This document shows positions 53,869 through 63,400 of a stretch of DNA of 64,000 nt, one piece after another. The first letter of the stretch is position 1, and each line of letters begins with the position of its first letter. Source of the stretch: Tremella fuciformis (Eukaryota > Basidiomycota > Tremellomycetes > Tremellales > Tremellaceae); NCBI GenBank assembly GCA_032768795.1, contig CP136493.1:1984001-2048000 (forward strand). The letters are read 5' to 3'. The position numbers and the translations under genes were made by a program. The notes under the pieces are model-generated. The model ran no database searches, was not told the DNA's origin, and saw only the letters and a program-made list of their open reading frames with translations.

Positions 53869-54904
53869 GTAGCCATGTCATGTTTCCAGAAACTTCAATG
53901 CATTGTGTGAATGAAATAGTCCCCCGACTTCAATCCTTCCGACTGGCGACTCGAATGTAGGCGACACAGCTCTTACGAGATCATCCTTCGCTTTGATGGG
54001 ACCCTAGATATCCGTGCGGGACCGCCCAGTATCAGTATGAAGCTCTAATACAATAAAGCTGTACTGTGTCGCGCCGTGGTCTGGAGACCTGGTGGGGTCG
54101 AAAAGTAGTGGACTGCCCAGAGCGTACATGGCGATTAAGATCCGAATTCGCATCATCCCGTTCCTGCAGCTCACTGTCGCCGTGGCGACGTTAGTCCCAC
54201 GGGTGCTCCATGCATAGCTAAACCGTGACAGGGCTGCCTCGAAACCGCAGTCATTCCCTTTCAGCTACCACACGTGGGCCGTTAACGTCTCAGGTGCAAT
54301 CGAACCGAGAAACCATCATTTGTTCTCGAGTTCCGGAGGGGGGCGAAAAAGTTCACGCCCATGGATCCGCCGCCACGACACCCCCGAGCCGGATAACGTC
54401 CATCGTGGGCTTTATCTCTCCACGCACGGCCGCATGGTAAGTGTGTAGTTGCCGGGCTGTACTCGAGTAGAAGAGATTAGGCATCAGGCATCAGCGTGCC
54501 CGGCACCACTGCGCGCTTGCCGTGTTGCCGCATCCCCACCCCATCTCGTTGTGACCCGCCACAATTTCGCACTCGATGTCCTCCTAGTAAGGGTCTGTTC
54601 TACTAGGACAAAGGATGTAGGCGAAGGTGATACGGCTCGAAGGTGACCCCGCGGTACTTGCAGCTTCCAGGCAGTCGGTGAATTGGCAAACCTTACGGTC
54701 GCACCTTTCTGCCAGAGCTGCACGGAAGGCTCAATGACGTGATTTTCCATTGATTCTCCACCACGACGCTTCTGAAAGCAGGTTTGCGCTTCTGCAAGAT
54801 TCTTCAGCAGTCACGCACCCCAATTGGCTCTTCATCAAACCTGTCGGATTGCAAGCGGCTAGCTCGACAACATCTCCTCTCTCCTCCGTCTCATAGCCAG
54901 AAGG
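53869..54904. other. Intergenic region
   Basis: About 1.0 kb; no supported gene or RNA. Confidence 0.4.
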
Positions 54905-55528
54905 ATGACAGATATAGAGCCTGGCTGGTACACTGCAATGGAGCTATCTAGTGCGTTGGACCCACTCCAGAACCCCGTCTACGATTTATGGTATAATGAA
55001 TTACGCAAGAAGACTGCAGCCGAGGAGAAGGCCAGCCGGGAAACGGGAAGCAATCAAGCCACTTCAAGGACAGCGCTCGAACAAGCTATTGAGGCACGCA
55101 GCATGTCAGGGATACGATCAGCATTGGCTGGACCGATTGAAACCCTAACAGGGATATACATTTCGAGAGAGCCCCCCGTGAGAACGGATTTCAACGTGGA
55201 GCGTGACCACAAGACGGTCACCGGACGACTGCTCGTCCAATCAGGTCGTTGTTTGCAACTAGATTGGACAATGTTTGTATGGGAATTGTCGCCCTTGCCC
55301 ATTGCGATGGATTTATGGCGCGAACGTCAACGTCTCGTTAGTGGCACTGGTCCGGCGTCGAGCGACCCCAAAGCCGGCTTTCATGCTGACGCTACCCCAT
55401 TGTTTCAGGTTTTGCGTACAGCCAACTCTCCGCCAGATACCAACCTGGATCGTGCGCTCTTCTCACGACCGACCAGTCCCGGGATGAGATCGGCCGGACA
55501 GCGCAGCAATTCACCGCGCATTCGATGA
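54905..55528 (+). CDS. Small unrecognised protein, array 2 member 5
   Basis: A single exon of 207 aa. A helical N-terminal half (YDLWYNELRKKTAAEEKA) is followed by ETLTGIYISRE, TVTGRLLVQSG and LDWTMFVWELSP, then a Ser/Pro/Arg-rich tail. The order helix, TLT segment, strands and W-containing strand follows the array layout, but similarity is loose. No recognised domain. Confidence 0.48.
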   Translation: MTDIEPGWYTAMELSSALDPLQNPVYDLWYNELRKKTAAEEKASRETGSNQATSRTALEQAIEARSMSGIRSALAGPIETLTGIYISREPPVRTDFNVERDHKTVTGRLLVQSGRCLQLDWTMFVWELSPLPIAMDLWRERQRLVSGTGPASSDPKAGFHADATPLFQVLRTANSPPDTNLDRALFSRPTSPGMRSAGQRSNSPRIR

Positions 55529-56262
55529 ATACTTTGAGCTCACCTCGGTGACCGCCTGGTCGCCTCCGTGAATGAGATGGAAGTGCTCAGACATGATTTT
55601 TGTGCGTATTATTCTGAACGTGTACTAAATCGCCCTGTCCATGCACCTTGTTCATCCGGACATAAGCATCACCCGAGGCATGCGGATTTCACAAGGGCAT
55701 GCTTAAGTTTGTGAGTGGCAAAGACCTTTGGGCGAGCTCATCCTCAAGCCCATCGTTCCTGCATACCGTTGAGGAGAAGCGCGCGCCGTGCGTGGTTCAA
55801 GCTGTCTTGCTGTCCATGGCCTTTGGATAAGCCCGCTTAGCTGGGTGTTGCTCTTCTCTAGCCACCACCTGAGTGACATAGCTGACATGCAGAGCGCCCT
55901 GGGCATTGTCTTCGACCCTCCAACCGCGACGATGCATCAGACCTTTCATGGAGACGTATGAGAGATCGCTAAGTGGCACACGTTTAGACGTTGGGATTTG
56001 GAATCCTGTCCTGAAATTATTCTCATCTTTTCGTTGCTTTCGAGCTTTGACTATCCTATGTGCCGGAGTTGCCGTTGCATCTGTTTGCCACCATAGCCTT
56101 CTCCCCCCGCTCCCCTCCCCCACTACCCCCTCCCCTCTCTCGCGGGCATCCTTCCCCCCCGCCCCCACCTACCTCTTACACACCGATTCCTCTCGCCAAC
56201 ACGCTCGCGAGCTTGTACCCTACTCGTACTTGTTGTCTCCCAGACTTTGGATCGCTCCGGAC
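55529..56262. other. Intergenic region
   Basis: 734 bp. The frame of the next gene is open well upstream of its chosen ATG, through pyrimidine-rich sequence near 56100-56170 that looks like 5' UTR. Confidence 0.4.
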
Positions 56263-57129
56263 ATGTCCTTCTGGCAAATCACCAACATACCGACTCGCCG
56301 TGCCCCCATGATTGCCATGGAGTGGAGTCCCGAAGATGCGCTAGCTCTATATGAGTTTTACGCGACGCAAGAAGGCTCCACGCAGCCTGACTTCTCGAAC
56401 GCACAGCTCCAAGCGGGTTGGACTGATGGGATGCGGGATGCGGCGAAGTTCCTGACAGACCTACATGACGCTTGCAAGGCCTCCGAAGTAGCCAAGATGT
56501 TTCCGGAAACCCCATGGTCTACAATCATGTGGGGCCTTCGAGACAAAAACCTTGACCGCTTCAAGCACATTCTATCGAAGCGAGAATTCCTCGACGAGTG
56601 GAGAACTGTCTCTCGAGTCTACATCGATCATTCGGGAGTCGTATTAACCGCGAATGATCTCGAGGGTGGGACTCAGCAGGCCATTTTTACGAACGCACCC
56701 GACGTTAACAAGACTACTATATCCCAGCTCGCCGAATTGCGACAGTTCCCACCTCCGGAACCTCTCGTCTCAGAGGAAGGTGCCAAGCGAAAGATCATCA
56801 AGTGGGAGAGTCGCTGTGAAAGCGACGACCGCATTGAGTGTAAGTGGTCTGAGGCCGATGCGCAAGATGACCGAGGAGGCGCTCTTGACCAAACATGGGA
56901 AGTGGAGTGGACGGTCCAAGCCGGCGGGTCGAGATTGATCATCAGGACCCGTTCGGACGATGCTGAGGAATGCTCTGTGTATACGGAGACGCGCATCGGC
57001 GAGGACAGTCTTGTTTATCTCAAGAACAAAGACGGCCTGGTCATGCGGACGCACCCAAGGATTCAACCCCTCGATGAGACTCTTGCGGAGAGACAGAGTC
57101 AGATGGAGGATGGCAATAGGCCCATGTGA
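56263..57129 (+). CDS. Unrecognised protein, array 2 member 6
   Basis: A single exon of 288 aa, starting at the ATG after a pyrimidine-rich leader; the same frame is open further upstream, so a longer form is possible. The N-terminal part is helical (SPEDALALYEFYATQEG). The middle has REFLDEWRTVSRVYIDHSG. The C-terminal part has TWEVEWTVQAGGSRLIIRT, the clearest copy of the W-x-V-x-W strand, and EECSVYTETRIG. No known domain. It is the largest array member. Confidence 0.58.
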   Translation: MSFWQITNIPTRRAPMIAMEWSPEDALALYEFYATQEGSTQPDFSNAQLQAGWTDGMRDAAKFLTDLHDACKASEVAKMFPETPWSTIMWGLRDKNLDRFKHILSKREFLDEWRTVSRVYIDHSGVVLTANDLEGGTQQAIFTNAPDVNKTTISQLAELRQFPPPEPLVSEEGAKRKIIKWESRCESDDRIECKWSEADAQDDRGGALDQTWEVEWTVQAGGSRLIIRTRSDDAEECSVYTETRIGEDSLVYLKNKDGLVMRTHPRIQPLDETLAERQSQMEDGNRPM

Positions 57130-57813
57130 GCCGGCACCCCCCCGCTAAGGCTCGTAAGACGCCATGTTCCCTTACTCAATGACATCTAGTAATTTTCCAA
57201 GGATCGGAGCTGTTTACTCTGTACTCATGTCGTCTGCATTTTGCCTATACTTGATGCATCTCATACTGTCCTAGGTCAGCGATCGCCCGAGTATCTTGCT
57301 ACATAAAATGCTTGAAGCACAGCAGGAGCTGATCAGTCTTGAGGCAGGGACCTGATCAATCGCTGCCGCGAGAGGCTGTGCGCCTCCCTCTCAGAGAGGT
57401 CGTGGGGTACCGCGCATGTAGGGCGGTCTCCAGTCGGGTAAGGCCGAGTCGTGTCGGCCCCTACCATATGTAGGAGCCCATGAGCACGCGCTTGGATAGT
57501 ATCAAAACCAGGGTGCTCAATAGCATTGGCAAGAACAGGCCGGACCCCAAGCTACATCTTGCCAATCCGCATCTGGCCTCTGGTGGTATTTGAGAGGCAA
57601 ATTCTGAATTTCCAACGCTTCCTTTCACAATGGACTTCCCTCACATCGCCCCAGAAGTCTATATAATATGTGCAGGAGACATCGCCCGCCTCCTCCACAC
57701 TATATTCTGGTATCATTCGAGCATCTTACACCTGACTGGTTGTCGTGACTTTTCCCTACCGGTCCTCATTCCACCTTTGCCTGTTGGATCCTCCACTCTC
57801 ACCCCACTACGGA
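57130..57813. other. Intergenic region
   Basis: 684 bp; no supported gene. A TATA-like stretch (CTATATAATAT) is near 57658-57668. Confidence 0.4.
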
Positions 57814-58248
57814 ATGTCAATGACTCCTTCCGACAACTTGCAGAATGCAATAGATTTCCTGACTGAACGCTTAAAGCTTGCCACCGGCCTACCTACCCCC
57901 TCAAATGATCCACTCGAAACAATTCGCAAAGTCGTTTCAAGCGGTCAGGACGTAGTCTATAAGCCCGAGGTCTATAAAAGCGATGCGACCCAATCCCAAT
58001 ATCAGGTCGGCACCCAGGGACATGAGGCTGTGATCACCGCGTCAGGGTCTGCCCATACTGGCACCATCACAGCAGCAGGGCGCTGGACGATATACTGGAG
58101 GACAGACCCCACGTACCTCATTAATCTGTCCACGGCTGGGGGTGAAGAAGAGATCTGGAAAGAAGAGGTCCTGAGCGCGACCGTTTCCGCGACCTTGAAA
58201 AAGGGGTCCAAAGTCACGCAAGTCCCGCCCCGATTTCTCAATATGTAG
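57814..58248 (+). CDS. Small unrecognised protein, array 2 member 7
   Basis: A single exon of 144 aa, the shortest full member. The helix LQNAIDFLTERLKLA, the strand RWTIYWRTDPTYLINLS and the acidic turn EEEIWKEEV line up with member 3 (LKHAFDIVERLYNLG, RYWDILFRTDA, AKEVWEED). The sequence between them, HTGTITAAG, fits a beta hairpin. There are in-frame ATGs two codons apart; the first is used. Function unknown. Confidence 0.6.
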   Translation: MSMTPSDNLQNAIDFLTERLKLATGLPTPSNDPLETIRKVVSSGQDVVYKPEVYKSDATQSQYQVGTQGHEAVITASGSAHTGTITAAGRWTIYWRTDPTYLINLSTAGGEEEIWKEEVLSATVSATLKKGSKVTQVPPRFLNM

Positions 58249-58790
58249 GTCTCTGTTGAGTGTTTTCAGAGGGGAGGCCCGCAGCTAGACCCGGATATCC
58301 AAGTCCTGTGTGGATCGTACACCTCCCCTGACAAGCTGATGGCACCTAATTTTCGTCTTTTCTTGTCTGTCCTTCATCCTGTATTGACGGATCAGAATGT
58401 CTTCATGATCCAAGCTTCAATGCCGTCGCGTTCAGAGCGAATCCTGTAAATAGCTCTCAGGCTGGTCGATCAATATTGGGCTCTAAATATGTGCTCCCTC
58501 TCAATGCATCAGATCCTTCCAATCGGGGGACGACTGTCTGAGCCGAGGTCCGTGCGTATTCGATAGCTTAAGTGCCTCTTCCGCGGTCGTGTGTTCCTAC
58601 TCTACCTGGCTGGTCACCGCCTGTTCAGTATCAACGACATACCTTGTTCTACGAAATCCCGGGTCCCCCCTCCTCGTCCCTCCGGGGACCGATCATCACC
58701 CTGTTTCATTTCTCTTGTCACCTCCATTGCTCAGTTGATTGCCCGCTCGATATCCTTCCTCACCGGATCTTACTCATTGAGCTACTCAAA
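58249..58790. other. Intergenic region
   Basis: 542 bp, AT-richer than its surroundings in places; no supported gene. Confidence 0.4.
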
Positions 58791-58958
58791 ATGCCACAAG
58801 GTAAGGATAAAGCGAACTCGAAGTTGCGCAGCAGAGTAAACGCACGGTTCCGCATAGTGACGTATCATGCACGCGTGAACTTCGCATCTTCTCCGGACGA
58901 GCGGAAATTCCACAAGACGGAAGAAGCCCTCGTAGACGCAACGCCATACCTGATTTGA
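58791..58958 (+). CDS. Very small basic open frame, doubtful
   Basis: 55 codons, Lys/Arg-rich start (MPQGKDKANSKLRSR). A GTAAGG that could be a splice donor follows codon 3, so it may be the first exon of a decayed array member. It is kept only because its position, between two array members, matches the regular spacing. Confidence 0.22.
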   Translation: MPQGKDKANSKLRSRVNARFRIVTYHARVNFASSPDERKFHKTEEALVDATPYLI

Positions 58959-59133
58959 AATCGCTCCTCTCTCGTTTGATCCTTTTAGGCTCAAAGTGGC
59001 TTCGCTGGTTCACAGCGCGGGGACAAAGGGTGGGCATCCTCATCTGGCGGGTTCGATAGCTCTTCCCCGCCTTCTTGATGTCAAAATCGCGGTAGTACAT
59101 ACTGTACCGATAACTGTGTTTTCACAGATTGCA

Positions 59134-59723
59134 ATGTCTGGCTCGGATGACCCGGTTTCGGAGCAGCACGCTGCTCAGCAATCAACGGCTGAGACAGAGG
59201 CCACCCAATACAATCTCTCCTCGTCTGCGATGACGGCAAACAGCGGCGCTGTGTCTTCCGAGCTCAAAATGGGCTTCGACGGCATCGAAGAGCTATACAG
59301 GCTGGGAATCGCCTCCGATCCGAAGCCACGTCCTCTCTGAGCGTTATTCGCGCTGGTCTCCGACACGAAACAGCTGGTTTCAGCTACGAAACTTCGGGTC
59401 CCAGGCGAGACCCACGTCGCATTCATAGATACCGTGAGGGGGACGGAACCAGGATTACGTTTGACTGCGACCATGGCGAGCCCAGAACTGTGACTGCGGT
59501 CTTCCTCGGCCCTCATAACGAATGGTCGATTGTGTGGACTCGGCAACCTGGCCGGGAGCAGCTACGTCTGAAGTCGATCGTCTCAGACCAAGATCTCGAC
59601 GAATGGAAAGAAGAACGCCACCACAAGCGTATACATAGTTCGTATACGAGGGCAGATCAGACCTCGAACGTCGAGCCGCTTGTCTTGAGTCTCAGGCCGA
59701 TTCGGCCGAGCCCATTGGCGTGA
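59134..59723 (+). pseudogene. Frameshifted array 2 member 8
   Basis: The first frame (59134-59340) encodes a Ser/Thr-rich start and the helix LKMGFDGIEELYRLG, very like member 3, then hits a stop. From about 59310 a different frame continues the family pattern to 59723: SVIRAGL, RITFDCDHGEP, NEWSIVWTRQ, LDEWKEE and VEPLVLSLR, each matching member 3 in order. No GT donor fits near the break, so a small indel is more likely than an intron. It is either a recent pseudogene or a sequencing error at this spot. Confidence 0.65.
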
Positions 59724-60288
59724 ACCCATGAACGTTTCACCCATCTCCTACCAGGCCTATGCGTTTCCGAGCTTCAATAGTTATCAACAAAGTTCGGCCT
59801 GTCTCTCGGGTGGGATTCTGTCCATTACTCTACTTCCCAGGGCGAATGTCCTGCGCGGTGTCCTTGCATGCAGTTCTTTCAGCTCCGCAGACCTGAGCGA
59901 AGGTGTAGAAGAGTCTGAGCGCCTTATGTCGATTCCAGTATCCGGGTGAGGCGGGAGAGAAGGTGATTGCAATTGTATATGTATTCGTTGCCAAACGGCC
60001 ACGGATGCTGTTCATTCCACATATACAGTGTTATGACGAACTTCCACAGATTTCTAGATACAGCTGGCTATGATGCAAATCATGCTTTTCTCGACCGTAA
60101 TCTCTCCTCTCGATCATCTGAGAGTCGCACTCGCACTCGCACTCGACTGTGCAAGCGTTGTGCGCACGGGGCTGCTACCCGACACAGTCGCCAAACAGTC
60201 CGCAGCCTTGAACTTTGCATTTTCGATTGTCCTTTCCAATTTGTAATGGAATACGTCATCACGGACATGTCCGTAGTAGCCGACTACC
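59724..60288. other. Intergenic region before element B
   Basis: 565 bp, including a short CGCACT tandem repeat near 60127-60146. No supported gene. Confidence 0.4.
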
Positions 60289-60411
60289 TGTGAGAACTCT
60301 ACATATACAGACTGAGAAGGAGAGGATACCTTCTTCGAAGAATGTATTATTCATCTGTCACCTGGTAACTCATCCTGGCATATCAGTCGACCAGCAAGGC
60401 AGTCACTCACA
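60289..60411 (+). repeat. Candidate 5' LTR of element B (123 bp)
   Basis: It begins TGTGAG and ends CTCACA, a perfect 6-bp inverted repeat with TG...CA ends, 64 bp before the gag start codon. A weak CATATA element lies inside. No primer site starting TGG follows directly, and the 3' LTR is not in the window, so the boundaries are unproven. Confidence 0.35.
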
Positions 60412-60475
60412 TACCAACTCGCGTTCACCGATTCCGACAGTTAATACATTCTTCCCATACTTGTGGACGACAGGT

Positions 60476-63400
60476 ATGTCAGGAAGACCTACGAGACAGA
60501 ACCCAACAGGAGGAGCGCCGGGAATCGACGTCCAGGCGACCCTACCTGCCAATAATAGCCCCACAAGCCTTCAGATACACCCTCAACCTTCGTCACCTAC
60601 TACTCGCTCGTCGCCGTTGTCCAACCTCGAGCAACCACTCGAAGAACAGCCGACGACTGGCAACAGCGACTCAAGAACCGCTCCACTCGAGGCTCCACCG
60701 ACAACGTACCCGGTGGATACGAACGGAGTACATGGTTCGCACTATCTATCAACTCGACTAGCGGAGGAAGAAATTCCCCGAGTTACCCCTTTTGTGCGGG
60801 GCAATCCCCCGCACCTTAGCCAAGGTCCCACGTATCAGGAGCTACTCGACCAACGAACTAGGATCGAGATGCAGCTCCAACAGATGGAGCAGGCACGAAG
60901 ACAGCCTGTCCGAGAACCTACACAGCCGAGGACGTCGACTACAGAACCGTACATGACAACTACGGGGCTGAATCAACCCGTGGACATCAAAGTGGCCGCC
61001 GAGGCCGCCAAGAATATCAAGAAGCCGGATGTCTTTAGAGGCGATTTAGACCGACTGAAGCTGGATGCTTTTGTGCACCAAGTCGAAAGATACCTGCGAA
61101 TCGCAGCACCTATCTACCCGACCGAAGAGCTCAAAGTGATCTTTGCTTCTGGCTACCTACGCGACGAGGCGGAGCAGTGGTACACTGGCCTAGTCGACAA
61201 CAATCAAGAACCTACCACCCTGGTAGGGTTTATGACCGAGCTTCGACGAACCTTTGGCCGTCACCATGAGGAATTCTCGGCCTACTTCGAACTGGACCGA
61301 CTCAGACAAGGCAACATGTCGGCCTCTGAGTACGTAGTAAAGTTCCGTACCATCCTAGCACGGACCAATCAGTCACCGGATACGCAGTGCATGGCCTTCT
61401 ACAAGGGATTGCGTGAGTACCTGCAATGCGAACTCATGACGCAACGACCACGCCCTACATTCAGCGACTTCAACGACCTAGTCGAGCGTACCCTGTCTAT
61501 TGACGACGCAGACCGAGAAGTGCACCCCAAGCACCCATTTCAGGGACCAAACCCGCCGGGCCGACACCAAGGAAATACCCGATTCAATACCCCTAGTCAA
61601 CAAGTACGAGGGCATTTCCGCCCAAAAGCGGGATTGGACACTACAAGTAACAGAGAGTCACCACCACGCACGACGAACAAGTCTACAACCCCTAAGCCTC
61701 AAAGTGGCAGGACGTCCACGCAACAGCCGAGAGGACCTCTCTCGGAGGAAGAACGTAAGGCCCGTATAGAGGCAGGGGCTTGCACCTATTGTGGGAAAAT
61801 GGGCCACACGATCAACAATTGTTGGACTCGACCACAGAACAAGTTACCGCCACACCGGATCAACGTAGCCCAAACCGACACAACCGATCAGACCACAGAG
61901 AACCACGTAACAGGCGATTACGCAGACGTCAACAGCCAAGAAGGTTCGATGGCGACAGAGAGAGTGAACGTCAGACTCACTCCACCAAGCGAGCCCCAGA
62001 AAAGAAACTTGAGAGACAGGTTCAACCGGGTAATGGCCAAATACAAAGGTCTACACAAGGTGATACCGGACCTAGGCTATCAAGAAATTCAAGGGTGGAA
62101 CGAGAAGAATTTGATGCCTGAACAGGCGGAACAGAAGACGTATGTAGCTAAAACACAGAACGTAGTACGCAACTACATTAGGAAGGCGACGTGCAGGGCG
62201 GATCCGTCTGCCTTGTACTTAACCAAAACGGAACCCCTCGAAGGGTCCAAAAGAACATCAAAAGAGGACGGCGTACGCGCCAATTATGAAACGCCTACAA
62301 GGCTGTTCAACGTCCCAATTGGCCTATCACAAATCCCTGGAGAGACCGCTAGGGCCCTCCTAGATACGGGAGCAACGTCCAACTTCGTCGACGACGAGTA
62401 TGTGGCTCGACATCACCTCCCCATGACAAAACTCAAACGACCAACGCCATTGGTAATGGCGGACGGCAGGGTATCCGAGTACGGACTCTTAACCCACCGA
62501 GTACAGCTTACAGTCCTACTGGGAAGGGGGTTCGAACCTTATCACGCCGACTTCATAGTCTCCCCTATACGCATAGCACACTTGATCTTAGGCATGCCCT
62601 TTCTGGACAAAGTGCAGCCTGTGGTAGACTGGAGCGCGAGAACTCTAGCACCACGGGACACAACAGACAAGACGTCAGACCAGGCCACTGCGTGGCTCTA
62701 CACCGCCATTACGACGGCAGAACCGCCTACTGAGACAGAGCTACCTGCCGAATATGCACACTACAAAGACGTATTCGATAAAGGACAGGCCGATAAGCTA
62801 CCAGAACATCGGCAATTCGACCACGCCATCCAACTGAGCTCGGACAAGGTACCACCAGCTGGGCCTATCTACGCACTTAGCCCACGAGAAAGGGAAGAAC
62901 TAATGGCGTACCTGCGAGAAAACCTGGACAAAGGCTTCATCAGAGAGTCACGATCCCCCGCAGGAGCACCAGTCCTATTCGTCAAAAAGAAGGACGGAAG
63001 TCTGCGGTTATGCGTCGATTACCGCAAGCTCAACGCCATGACAATCAAGAACAAATACCCTTTGCCCCTGATAGGCGACGTAATCGACCAGATACGTGGG
63101 TCGACCGTGTTTACCAAGTTAGACCTACGGGGAGCATACAACCTGGTCCGCATAGCGGAGGGGGATGAGTGGAAGACAGCCTTCCGCACACCCTTCGGAC
63201 AATACGAGTACCTGGTCATGCCCTTCGGGCTCTGCAACGCACCAGGCTCGTTCCAGCTATTTATCAACCACGTCTTCCACGACCTACTCGACAAGTACGT
63301 GGCTGTATACCTCGACGATATATTGGTGTACTCTAAGGATCTGGAACACCATACCCGCCACGTACAGGAAGTCCTGCGACGACTACGAGAGTATAAGCTA

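Noticed and set aside
60361..60380. TGGTAACTCATCC as a tRNA primer-binding site of element B
   Set aside because: It would lie inside the LTR defined by the inverted ends and does not match a tRNA 3' end that I can name with confidence.
62521..62545. GGTTCGAA-like B box suggesting a tRNA in element B
   Set aside because: It encodes the protease region of gag-pol and no tRNA stems form around it.
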